Shown one piece after another: positions 25,406-32,353 of a stretch of 41,451 nucleotides of DNA. Positions within the stretch are counted from its first letter, which is position 1. Every line of letters begins with the position of its first letter. The notes under the pieces were generated by a model that worked only from the letters and a program-made list of their open reading frames with translations, did not search any database and had not been told where the DNA came from. The translations under genes and the position numbers were made by a program. This stretch comes from Candidatus Omnitrophota bacterium (GTDB taxonomy: Bacteria > Omnitrophota > Gorgyraeia > Gorgyraeales > Gorgyraeaceae), in contig JAHJHC010000062.1 of the NCBI GenBank assembly GCA_018824145.1, positions 1 to 41,451 of the forward strand, written 5' to 3'.

Positions 25406-26935
25406 TTAGATCCAGTGGTTTTTGTCTAGGCTCCTGTATTGTATTGCTTCTGAGACGTGGTCGGGTCCTATGTCGACTTTTCCCTCTAAATCAGCAATTG
25501 TTCTGGAAACTTTCAGGATCTTATCATAACACCTTGCACTAAAACCCAGTTCAGTTATAGCTTGTTTCAGTAGATTCTGCGAAACTTCATCTAACTTGCA
25601 ATATTTTCTAATGAGTTTATGCCTCATATGGGAGTTTGATAATATACTATCGTTGTTGAATCTTTTAAGCTGAATTTCCCTTGCGCCTTCAACCCTTTCT
25701 TTTATCTTTTCTGATTTTTCACCGGCATTTTCGTCCGAGAGTTCTTTGTATCTGACAGGGGGGACTTCTATATGGATGTCTATCCTGTCTAATAGAGGAC
25801 CGGAGATTTTAGAAAGATACTTTTGTATCCTTGGAGGCGTGCAGTGACATTCTTTTTTTGGATCAGTAAGAAAACCGCACGGGCAGGGGTTCATTGCGCA
25901 GACTAGCATGAAGTTGGCTGGGAATTTAACAGATCCATTTGCCCTTGACACAGTTACATGTTTTCCTTCCAGAGGTTGCCTTAATGCCTCCAGGACATTT
26001 CTGTGGAATTCAGGTAATTCATCCATGAATAAGACCCCATTATGGGCAAGGCTTACTTCGCCTGGCTTTGGCATGGGACCTCCGCCGACTAATGAGACGT
26101 CAGAGGCAGTGTGATGAGGAGTCCTAAAGGGCCTGGTAGATATTATGGGATTTTTTACTGGGCCAAAGCCACATATACTGTATATTTTTGCAGTTTCAAT
26201 GGATTCTTCGAGTGTCATATCAGGCATGATAGTCGGGACCCTTTTTGCGAGCATTGTTTTTCCGCTGCCTGGCGGACCTATCATTATAATATTGTGGTTT
26301 CCTGCAGCTGCGATTTCTATCGCCCTCTTTGCATAGAATTGCCCTTTTATGTCTGAAAAGTCTCTCTCACACTCATGATTTTTTGCCGGGGAGATTTCAG
26401 CGCTGTATGTCAAAGGAAGCGGGCTGATTTCCCCATTTAGAAGGAGGCATGCCTCTTTTAGTGTCTTTGCAGAATATATTTCTATGCCTTTTACTACGCT
26501 GGCCTCATACGCATTTTCGCTTGGCAACAAGAGTTTTTTATGTGAATCTTTTAGGGATATTGCAATTGGCAGGGCGCCTTTTATAGGCCTTATTTTTCCG
26601 TTTAGTGCTAGTTCGCCTAAGAATATAAAGTCTTTGATATTTTTATAATCTATTTGTCCGGAGGCTGCCAGTATCCCTATTGCTATAGGGAGGTCAAAAC
26701 ATGCACCTTCTTTTTTTAAGTTACATGGGGCAAGGTTTATCGTAATATTTTGCGAAGGATAGCTGAACTCGCTGTTTTTTATAGCAGATTTTACTCTATC
26801 TCTGGATTCACGTACAGCAGTATCAGGCAGCCCCACAATAGCAACATACGGCAGGCCACTTGATATATCCACTTCGATCTCGATCTGTCTTGCTTCAATG
26901 CCAATAGTGGTTGCTGAAAGTATTTTTGATAACAT
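25406..26935 (-). CDS. comM: ComM/YifB family Mg-chelatase-like ATPase
   Basis: 509 residues, normal length. An N-terminal Lon-like domain (about 1-170: KILSATTIGIEARQIEIEV, ITINLAPCNLKKEGACFDLP) precedes an AAA+ Mg-chelatase core with Walker A GPPGSGKT near residue 219, FRTPHHTASDVSLVGGG, LFMDELPEF, the Cys-rich CAMNPCPCG...CHC insert, and DRIDIHIEVPP. The C-terminal helical part ends with GFSARCYDKILKVSRTIADLEG. In naturally transformable bacteria ComM is a hexameric branch-migration helicase that helps integrate incoming DNA. AAAAGGAGGTG, close to the full anti-Shine-Dalgarno complement, lies just before the ATG (26943-26953 on the plus strand). It pairs in function with comEA and comEC at 37667-39413. 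Confidence 0.95.
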   Translation of the reverse strand: MLSKILSATTIGIEARQIEIEVDISSGLPYVAIVGLPDTAVRESRDRVKSAIKNSEFSYPSQNITINLAPCNLKKEGACFDLPIAIGILAASGQIDYKNIKDFIFLGELALNGKIRPIKGALPIAISLKDSHKKLLLPSENAYEASVVKGIEIYSAKTLKEACLLLNGEISPLPLTYSAEISPAKNHECERDFSDIKGQFYAKRAIEIAAAGNHNIIMIGPPGSGKTMLAKRVPTIMPDMTLEESIETAKIYSICGFGPVKNPIISTRPFRTPHHTASDVSLVGGGPMPKPGEVSLAHNGVLFMDELPEFHRNVLEALRQPLEGKHVTVSRANGSVKFPANFMLVCAMNPCPCGFLTDPKKECHCTPPRIQKYLSKISGPLLDRIDIHIEVPPVRYKELSDENAGEKSEKIKERVEGAREIQLKRFNNDSILSNSHMRHKLIRKYCKLDEVSQNLLKQAITELGFSARCYDKILKVSRTIADLEGKVDIGPDHVSEAIQYRSLDKNHWI

Positions 26936-26990
26936 GAGTTAGCACCTCCTTTTAGGGTAGGCGATTATCCCACCTGGTATAACTATGTTA

Positions 26991-27006
26991 GCAAAGCAAG
27001 CTTTGC
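26991..27006. repeat. Inverted repeat GCAAAGC-AA-GCTTTGC
   Basis: Seven-base arms GCAAAGC (26991-26997) and GCTTTGC (27000-27006) around AA, in the comM upstream region. It could be an operator or a small repeat; no T-run suggests termination in either direction. Confidence 0.45.
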
Positions 27007-27058
27007 GGCTACTTATAAGACACAGGAGGGGGGCATTTTCTTTCAAATTTTTTTTATG

Positions 27059-27082
27059 GATTCCCGCTTTCGCGGGAATGAC
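27059..27082. repeat. Dispersed palindromic repeat of the ATTCCCGCTTTCGCGGGAAT type
   Basis: Arms ATTCCCGC and GCGGGAAT around TTTC at 27060-27079, flanked by GG and GAC. Read on the minus strand, it encodes the VIPAKAGIH peptide that is often mis-annotated in short reading frames. This palindrome type occurs as a dispersed short repeat in many bacterial genomes. It lies in the 239-bp gap between comM and the barrel gene and could form a strong hairpin. Confidence 0.7.
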
Positions 27083-27090
27083 ACCTACCC

Positions 27091-27131
27091 TTGACAATGT
27101 ATATATCATAATGTATACTTCATTATACATT
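27091..27131 (+). promoter_or_regulatory. Strong promoter overlapped by three phased AATGTATA half sites
   Basis: TTGACA at 27091-27096, 17-bp spacer and TATACT at 27114-27119: a near-consensus promoter for the paired barrel genes. AATGTATA occurs at 27096-27103 and 27110-27117, and its inverse TATACATT at 27124-27131. The three copies start exactly 14 bp apart and cover the spacer, the -10 box and the start point, so a dimeric repressor site is likely. Confidence 0.7.
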
Positions 27132-27174
27132 AGAATGATATATTATGATTTATTATAAGAAAGAGATGGGTTTA

Positions 27175-28029
27175 ATGAAGAAGTGCTATGTTTTATTCTT
27201 AATTTTTTTATTTATTATGTTCAGTAAAGATGTTAGTCTTGCCGCAACTGTTGGCAATCCTCTTGACCTGGATGTGCCTTCAATGTCAGCAGTGCTACGC
27301 CAAGAGATCGTAAAAAGGACCTTGGATGAATATGAGCAGATAGTGAAGATAAAGGCTTCTCTGGATGTGGAATTTTTATTTGGTAAGGACCTACATACGA
27401 CCAGTGAAGTGGATGGGGCTGAATTGAGCGGTGAGTGGTACATGATAAAGATCGGGACCACGATATTCAATAAGATTGAGCCGTATATTAAGCTGGGTAC
27501 TGCCAATTTAAAGGCAGATTGGAAACAGCATGGCACATATGATATAGAAGTGGTAGCTGATTCTGGCTTTGCATTGGGCTGGGGGATAAAAGGGATTATA
27601 GCTGAAGTGGAAGATTGGGGTGTTCGTTTAACAGGTGATTTTCAGTACAGAACAGCAGAGCTAGATGTAAGTGAGATTTCTTGGGGGAATACGGGTATAA
27701 TAGATTCAGGTGCGGATTTTGACATAGAAGAATGGCAGACATCGTTTATTTTAAGTAAAAAGTTCGAACTGCCTTTAAAATCGAAAAATATTTATATAGT
27801 CCCTTATACAGGTTTTAATTATTCTGATTCGAATGTGGATGTGAGATTTACAAATCCTAGTGATACTATGCAACATTGGACACTTTATGAGGCAAATAAT
27901 GATTCAAAGTTAGGTTTTGTCTTGGGGTGTGACATTATGCCGAATTTAATAAGTTCTTTTATCTATAGTTTAGAGCTTAGATTTATGAATGAGTTTGCAT
28001 TATCACTTGGCGGCGCTACGAAGTTTTAA
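27175..28029 (+). CDS. Outer-membrane beta-barrel protein, paralogue A
   Basis: About 284 residues from ATG 27175. A signal peptide (CYVLFLIFLFIMFSKDVSLA) is followed by ATVGNP and a barrel with repeated amphipathic strands (ASLDVEFLFGKD, WYMIKIGTTIF, EPYIKLGTANLKADW, GVRLTGDFQYRTAELDV, IVPYTGFNYSDSNVDV), ending LSLGGATKF with a terminal Phe. ATG 27145 upstream would put ten polar residues before the signal peptide; ATG 27175 gives the same MKK start as the tandem paralogue and is preferred. It is led by the promoter at 27091-27119. The next gene is a paralogue 19 bp downstream. Function unknown; porin or envelope-structure role. Confidence 0.8.
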   Translation: MKKCYVLFLIFLFIMFSKDVSLAATVGNPLDLDVPSMSAVLRQEIVKRTLDEYEQIVKIKASLDVEFLFGKDLHTTSEVDGAELSGEWYMIKIGTTIFNKIEPYIKLGTANLKADWKQHGTYDIEVVADSGFALGWGIKGIIAEVEDWGVRLTGDFQYRTAELDVSEISWGNTGIIDSGADFDIEEWQTSFILSKKFELPLKSKNIYIVPYTGFNYSDSNVDVRFTNPSDTMQHWTLYEANNDSKLGFVLGCDIMPNLISSFIYSLELRFMNEFALSLGGATKF

Positions 28030-28048
28030 AATATGTAAGGAGTTAAAA

Positions 28049-28894
28049 ATGAAGAAAATAATAATGATTTTATTTATTTTAAGTTTTGCTGCGCCTTCTA
28101 TGGCGGCAACAGTGGGAGGCCCTGATATTACCATCCCGGAAGAATCATTATTTTTAAAAGAAGAGGCAGTTAAGACGACCCTTGACCGCTTTGAATTTGA
28201 CATGGATATAAGAGCCAGTATGAATATAGAGGTCAACTTCAAAAAGAACCTTACTTCGTCTCAGGAAGTTTCAAATGCGAAAATAGAAGGACAGAATTAT
28301 ATGCTTAAATTTTCCGCAGAGAGTTTTGATATTATCGAGCCCTATATAATGATCGGTACATCTGATCTTAAAGTGAAATGGGAGCAGAACGGGAATACTG
28401 TTACAGTGGAAGCTGAGCCGGGTTTCACATGGGGAATGGGCGTAAAAACGAAGCTAATGGAATTCAAGGATTACGGTGTTAAACTAACAATGGACATCCA
28501 GTTTAGAAATGCGGACTTAAATATTGATAAACCGTTACTGAACGGTGCAGGTGCTTCCGCTAGAGATGAGAAATGTGAAATAAAGGAATGGCAGATAGCT
28601 TTATTGGCTAGCAAGAAATATATAGTTCCTATGGGTCTAAGAGATTATTACATAGTTCCATACACTGGCGTAACTTTTTCTTGGGCAGATGTGGATGTTA
28701 GCTTTAAAGATGGTAATTCTTCGGGGCCGCCATACCCTCTTTATTCAACATATAATGCAACCGAAGATAGTCACATCGGCCTTGTATTTGGCTGTGATGT
28801 TATGCCGTCTCTTTTGAGCTGGTATTTATTCAATTTTGAATTACGGCTTATAAATGAAACAGCATTCAGTCTCGGCGGCACAATGAAGTTTTAA
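28049..28894 (+). CDS. Outer-membrane beta-barrel protein, paralogue B
   Basis: 281 residues from ATG 28049, chosen because AAGGAG at 28037-28042 lies 6 nt before it and the signal peptide MKKIIMILFILSFAAPSMAA starts there; the frame is open upstream to 27989 but that part overlaps the previous gene. Aligns along its length with paralogue A: TVGGPDI vs TVGNPLD, ASMNIEVNFKKN vs ASLDVEFLFGKD, EPYIMIGTSDLKVKW vs EPYIKLGTANLKADW, IVPYTGVTFSWADVDV, and the end FSLGGTMKF. So the two arose by tandem duplication and have diverged over about half their positions. Likely co-transcribed with A. The barrel at 24504 is similar in style but not an obvious close copy. Confidence 0.8.
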   Translation: MKKIIMILFILSFAAPSMAATVGGPDITIPEESLFLKEEAVKTTLDRFEFDMDIRASMNIEVNFKKNLTSSQEVSNAKIEGQNYMLKFSAESFDIIEPYIMIGTSDLKVKWEQNGNTVTVEAEPGFTWGMGVKTKLMEFKDYGVKLTMDIQFRNADLNIDKPLLNGAGASARDEKCEIKEWQIALLASKKYIVPMGLRDYYIVPYTGVTFSWADVDVSFKDGNSSGPPYPLYSTYNATEDSHIGLVFGCDVMPSLLSWYLFNFELRLINETAFSLGGTMKF

Positions 28895-28922
28895 TTGTAA
28901 TTCCTTTCTTTTTTCTTTTTCC

Positions 28923-28950
28923 TTGCCATAGTATCTATCTATAATATAAT
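28923..28950 (+). promoter_or_regulatory. Promoter of the PAP2-ldt-accA-tRNA unit
   Basis: TTGCCA at 28923-28928, 16-bp spacer and TATAAT at 28945-28950. TATAAT occurs three times with 5-bp steps (28940, 28945, 28950), so the start point may vary. Only the middle copy has a good spacer. Confidence 0.6.
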
Positions 28951-28956
28951 ATAATA

Positions 28957-28980
28957 CTAATCAGACTTCTAATCAGACTT
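28957..28980 (+). repeat. Perfect tandem 12-bp repeat CTAATCAGACTT x2 in the 5' leader
   Basis: CTAATCAGACTT at 28957-28968 and again at 28969-28980. It begins at the predicted transcription start and ends directly before the AGGGGGT ribosome site, so it forms the whole short leader. Confidence 0.75.
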
Positions 28981-28990
28981 AGGGGGTAGT

Positions 28991-29437
28991 GTGAATTTTT
29001 TCGTGAGTCTCAGTGAAAATCAGATGTTTTTAACAGTGCTTATAGCATGGTTACTGGCCCAGACCATAAAAGTAGCGATTGGTGTAATCCGCGAAAAAAG
29101 ATTCAACTTCAGGTGGTTTGTAGGTACTGGAGGAATGCCTAGTTCCCATGCTGCGACTGCTTCGGCCCTGGCTGCTTCAGTCGGATTTACATTTGGTTTT
29201 TCGTCCCCATTTTTTGCAATTGCCTTTTTCTTTGCTTTTATCATAATGTTTGATGCCCAGGGTGTACGTCGCCAGAGCGGACAACAGGCAGAGGTGCTAA
29301 ATAAAATTATTGAGGATATCTATCTAAAAAGGGGGGTCAAACAGGAGAGGCTTATTGAATTGTTAGGGCATACCCCTATACAGGTATTTATAGGTGCTGC
29401 ATTGGGTGTCTTAATAGCGTTTTTTAGGTATAGGTAA
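28991..29437 (+). CDS. Divergent PAP2 family (DUF212) membrane protein
   Basis: 148 residues, GTG start after AGGGGGT. Typical DUF212: LIAWLLAQTIKV, GTGGMPSSHAATASALA (phosphatase-like SxxH core), FFFAFIIMFDAQGVRRQSGQQAEVLN and the end LLGHTPIQVFIGAALGVLIAF. Four membrane helices. The family is related to PAP2 lipid phosphatases and may act on a polyprenyl or other lipid phosphate at the inner membrane, but activity is unproven. It is followed 14 bp later by the L,D-transpeptidase, which fits a cell-wall or lipid-carrier role. Confidence 0.9.
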   Translation: MNFFVSLSENQMFLTVLIAWLLAQTIKVAIGVIREKRFNFRWFVGTGGMPSSHAATASALAASVGFTFGFSSPFFAIAFFFAFIIMFDAQGVRRQSGQQAEVLNKIIEDIYLKRGVKQERLIELLGHTPIQVFIGAALGVLIAFFRYR

Positions 29438-29451
29438 AAAGGAGGGTGGCA

Positions 29452-30357
29452 GTGAATAAGAAATTCATAGGTGCTGGTATAACGTTTGCATTAGTGATGG
29501 TTTTGATATTTATTGCACTTAGCACTAAGAGTGAGTATAAGGCCGAGGCCTTGTCAGATTTTAAATCCATAAAAGAATTGATGTCAAAGGATAAGCTGGA
29601 TGAGGCAAAGAAGAAAATGGATGAGATAAAAGGCAAGGATTCCGATTCAATCCTATTGGGAAAGCAATATTTTGACCTAGGTAATTTATATGAAAAAAAA
29701 GGGGACCTTGTCAAAGCAAGAGACATACACAGTATTATATTACATAACTACCAGAACATAGATAACATACTGGAGGTCCAGGAAAAGCTAGGTAAACTCA
29801 ACACAGAAATACTTTTTTCCAAGATCATTACCGATACCGACCTGCTTTATAAAGTTGAGCCCGGAGATTCACTTTCCAAGATCGCTAAAAAATTCGGGAC
29901 TACGGTCGACCTTATAAAGGTTTCAAATTCCCTTGAAAGCGACGTAATACGTGCCAATTCAGATCTTAAGGTCTCGAAGGCCAGCTATAAGATACTTGTA
30001 GACAAGTCCCAGAATCTATTAACTATTCTTAAGGATGATGATATTATTTTTAAGGTTTATCGTGTTTCAACCGGGGAGAATAGTTCTACGCCAGTAGGGA
30101 CTTTCAAGATAGTTAATAAGATAAAGGACCCTGTCTGGTATAATCAAGGCGTAGTCGTACCGTCAGAAAGCCCTGACAATATCCTGGGCTCGCGCTGGCT
30201 CGGATTTTCTAATCCAGGGTATGGTATTCATGGGACCATAGAGCCGGATAGCGTCGGACGCCAGGCTACCAGAGGTTGTATAAGGATGCTTAATGCTGAA
30301 ATAGAAGAAGTTTATACAATAATCCCTGTCGGTACTGAAGTTACTATAGTGGAGTGA
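29452..30357 (+). CDS. LysM and YkuD L,D-transpeptidase
   Basis: 301 residues from GTG 29452; AAGGAGG ends at 29445, so GTG 29452 has a 6-nt gap whereas GTG 29446 would have none. An N-terminal membrane anchor (FIGAGITFALVMVLIFIAL) precedes a TPR-like helical stretch (about 30-120), a LysM domain (LYKVEPGDSLSKIAKKFGTTVDLIK) that binds peptidoglycan, and a YkuD catalytic domain with HGTIEP and the active-site C276 in RGCIRM. It makes 3-3 peptidoglycan cross-links or attaches proteins to the wall in the periplasm. The next gene, accA, starts 6 bp after its stop. Confidence 0.93.
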   Translation: MNKKFIGAGITFALVMVLIFIALSTKSEYKAEALSDFKSIKELMSKDKLDEAKKKMDEIKGKDSDSILLGKQYFDLGNLYEKKGDLVKARDIHSIILHNYQNIDNILEVQEKLGKLNTEILFSKIITDTDLLYKVEPGDSLSKIAKKFGTTVDLIKVSNSLESDVIRANSDLKVSKASYKILVDKSQNLLTILKDDDIIFKVYRVSTGENSSTPVGTFKIVNKIKDPVWYNQGVVVPSESPDNILGSRWLGFSNPGYGIHGTIEPDSVGRQATRGCIRMLNAEIEEVYTIIPVGTEVTIVE

Positions 30358-30363
30358 GTACAT

Positions 30364-31311
30364 ATGGCGAGTGGGTTGGATTTTGAAAAACCTATATTGG
30401 AACTGGAACTTAAGATTGCAGAATTAAAGGCCCTGGCATCTGATGGCAGCATAGACCTTGCAGAAGAGATAAATAAGCTGGAATCAAGGCTTGAGAAGGT
30501 AAGAAGAGAGATATTCGAGTCTCTTACGCCGTGGCAGAAGGTGCAGATAGCAAGGCATCCGAAAAGGCCTTATACTATGGATTACATAAATATGATAATG
30601 GTGGATTTTATTGAGCTTCACGGCGACAGGATGTTCCAGGATGATAAGGCTATTATAGGAGGCTTTGCTAAGATAGACGGAGAAAAGATCCTTATAATCG
30701 GACATCAGAAAGGCAAGGATACTAAAGAAAATCTCATGAGGAATTTCGGTAGTGCACACCCTGAAGGATATCGCAAGGCCATGAGATTGATGGAACTCGC
30801 TGAAAAATTTAATGTACCCATAGTTACTTTTATCGATACGCCTGGTGCATATCCTGGAATAGGCGCTGAAGAACGGGGACAGGCAAATTCTATAGCACAT
30901 AATTTAAGGGAGATGATTTTTTTACGAGTACCTGTCATTGTAATAGTTATAGGAGAAGGTGGTTCGGGCGGTGCGCTTGGAATAGGGATAGGAGATAGGG
31001 TCTATGTGATGGAGAATGCCTACTATTCAGTGATATCGCCAGAAGGGTGTGCTGCAATTTTATGGAAGGATAGATTGAAGGCGCCAGAGGCAGCAGAAGT
31101 CCTGAAACTTACAGCAAAGGATTTGATTGGTTTGAAGATTATTGACGGAGAGATCCCTGAGCCATTGGGTGGCGCACACCGTGATCCTGAAAAGGCAGCA
31201 CAGGCACTAAAGAGGTATATAAAGAAAGCCCTGAAGGAGTTAAAAATACTGTCTATAGATAAATTAGTAGATAGGCGTTATGAAAAATTCAGGGGTATGG
31301 GGGATATATAA
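30364..31311 (+). CDS. accA: Acetyl-CoA carboxylase carboxyltransferase subunit alpha
   Basis: 315 residues, normal length. Transfers the carboxyl group from biotin to acetyl-CoA, forming malonyl-CoA, the first step of fatty acid synthesis, in a complex with AccD. Motifs: an N-terminal helical ILELELKIAEL...INKLESRL, RHPKRPYTMDYI, ELHGDRMFQDDKAIIGG, GKDTKENLMRNFGSAHPEGYRKA, IDTPGAYPGIGAEERGQ, GEGGSGGALGIG and ISPEGCAAILWKD. ATG 30364 is 6 bp after the L,D-transpeptidase. tRNA-Leu begins 9 bp after its stop, so the tRNA is probably cut from the accA transcript. accD is not in the window. Confidence 0.97.
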   Translation: MASGLDFEKPILELELKIAELKALASDGSIDLAEEINKLESRLEKVRREIFESLTPWQKVQIARHPKRPYTMDYINMIMVDFIELHGDRMFQDDKAIIGGFAKIDGEKILIIGHQKGKDTKENLMRNFGSAHPEGYRKAMRLMELAEKFNVPIVTFIDTPGAYPGIGAEERGQANSIAHNLREMIFLRVPVIVIVIGEGGSGGALGIGIGDRVYVMENAYYSVISPEGCAAILWKDRLKAPEAAEVLKLTAKDLIGLKIIDGEIPEPLGGAHRDPEKAAQALKRYIKKALKELKILSIDKLVDRRYEKFRGMGDI

Positions 31312-31320
31312 ATAGTTATA

Positions 31321-31408
31321 GCCGGAGTGGCGGAATTGGCTGACGCGCACGACTCAAAATCGTGTGAGGTTACCCCTCGTGTGGGTTCGACTCCCACCTC
31401 CGGCACCA
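31321..31408 (+). tRNA. tRNA-Leu (anticodon CAA)
   Basis: 88 nt including an encoded CCA (31406-31408). The acceptor arm GCCGGAG pairs with CTCCGGC; the anticodon loop CTCAAAA sits between ACGA-type arms giving CAA; a long variable arm GAGG...CCTC, typical of Leu; and the T arm GTGGG-TTCGACT-CCCAC. It reads UUG. It follows accA by 9 bp and has no promoter of its own that I can see, so it is likely processed from the accA transcript. Confidence 0.97.
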
Positions 31409-31500
31409 TCCTACGTTCACATGAGGTTAATATTCGAAGCATACTTCGGATGGCAAGCCACTGGCATTTGTAGGAAGGAGCACCCAAAAAGGGGTTTTAG
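31409..31500 (+). other. Possible structured RNA segment between tRNA-Leu and the next gene
   Basis: TCCTAC (31409-31414) can pair with GTAGGA (31470-31475), enclosing the perfect hairpin CGAAG-CATA-CTTCG (31435-31448). A further weak stem CCCAAAA/TTTTAGGG (around 31484-31500) follows. The stems nest, which suggests a folded RNA leader or tRNA-processing element for the gene at 31523. It does not match a riboswitch that I know. Weak evidence. Confidence 0.3.
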
Positions 31501-31522
31501 GGAAAAGATATTAAAATAAATA

Positions 31523-32224
31523 ATGAGTAAAATTTATTCTGCTAAGATTAAAAATAAAGCTTGCTTATTGAGAAGTAAAGGGTTTTCATTAAAAGAAATT
31601 TCTTTAGAATTAGATATCCCTAAGAATACTATTCAAGGTTGGGTTAGGTATATAGAATTGACTAATAAGCAAAGGAGACGTTTGAGTAAAAAAGAAAAGC
31701 TCGGCGGTTATATAGGAAGGCTAAAGGCTAAGGATGTACTTAAAAGGAAGATAGAAGACTGGAAGAGACAAATACGAAAACGAGTGAATTATATGAGAAA
31801 ATTGCCTTATAAGGATGAAGAAATTGGTAAGCTTACTTGCGGGCTATTATATTTGTGTGAAGGGGGAAAATATCCTTCAACAAGACAACTAACCTTTGGA
31901 AATTCTGATCCTAAAATAATAAGATCATTTTTAAAATTGTTGAGGCAATGGTTTCATGTAGATGAAAGCAAGTTTAGGTGTCGGGTTATGCATCGATGGG
32001 ATCAAGATGGTAAAAGTTTAAATAGATATTGGTCAAACCTGACAAAGATTTCACCTGGACAGTTCTATAAAAGTTACGCAGATAAAAGAACTCTCGATAA
32101 ACCAACTAAAAAAGAAGGATATAAAGGGGTTTGCGCAGTTATGTACTTCAATACTAACTTGCAATTTGAACTTCAAGCTATTGGAGAGTCTATCGTAGAA
32201 TTTGGTGGAGCTGACGGGAATTGA
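31523..32224 (+). CDS. HTH plus LAGLIDADG-like protein wedged between two tRNA genes
   Basis: 233 residues, very basic. The N-terminal helix-turn-helix (LLRSKGFSLKEISLELDIPKNTIQGWVR, about 14-42) and a basic coiled stretch (to about 95) precede LTCGLLYLCEGGK, a degenerate LAGLIDADG-like helix with Glu in the acidic place, then LTFGNSDPKIIRSFLKLLRQWF, as in small homing-endonuclease-like folds. The last 22 bases (32203-32224), coding EFGGADGN-stop, are the antisense of the tRNA-Ala 3' end, so the gene ends inside a tRNA gene. No good ribosome site lies before ATG 31523. Proteins of this layout lie near tRNA genes in other uncultured lineages, from memory. It may be an intron-less homing gene that targets tRNA loci; nuclease activity is inferred. 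Confidence 0.65.
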   Translation: MSKIYSAKIKNKACLLRSKGFSLKEISLELDIPKNTIQGWVRYIELTNKQRRRLSKKEKLGGYIGRLKAKDVLKRKIEDWKRQIRKRVNYMRKLPYKDEEIGKLTCGLLYLCEGGKYPSTRQLTFGNSDPKIIRSFLKLLRQWFHVDESKFRCRVMHRWDQDGKSLNRYWSNLTKISPGQFYKSYADKRTLDKPTKKEGYKGVCAVMYFNTNLQFELQAIGESIVEFGGADGN

Positions 32225-32276
32225 ACCCGTGATCCGACAATGCCATTGTCGTGTGATCCCGCTTCACTACAGCCCC
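32203..32276 (-). tRNA. tRNA-Ala (anticodon GGC)
   Basis: Minus strand, 5' end at 32276, encoded CCA at 32205-32203. The acceptor arm GGGGCTG pairs with CAGCTCC and includes the G3:U70 pair that marks Ala tRNAs. The anticodon arm CGACA-ATGGCAT-TGTCG gives GGC (reads GCC). T arm ACGGG-TTCAATT-CCCGT. Its 3' end overlaps the end of the plus-strand gene at 31523. A consensus promoter lies at 32302-32330. Confidence 0.96.
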
Positions 32277-32301
32277 AAAACAGTGATTTTCTCAAATTTT
32301 A

Positions 32302-32330
32302 AGTATAACATTTTAATGCATATTTGTCAA
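32302..32330 (-). promoter_or_regulatory. Consensus promoter of tRNA-Ala
   Basis: Minus strand: TTGACA at 32330-32325, 17-bp spacer, TATACT at 32307-32302. RNA would start near 32295, about 19 nt before the mature tRNA. Same boxes and spacing as the promoter at 27091. Confidence 0.8.
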
Positions 32331-32353
32331 AAAATTTTAAAAGAGACCGCTTT

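Noticed and set aside
26939-27130. Minus-strand 63-aa frame with the peptide VIPAKAGIH
   Set aside because: The peptide is only the translation of the dispersed ATTCCCGC palindrome, and the frame crosses the comM ribosome site and the barrel promoter. No coding signal remains.
30484-30900. Minus-strand 138-codon frame within accA
   Set aside because: accA is unambiguous over this stretch and the antisense product has no recognisable features.
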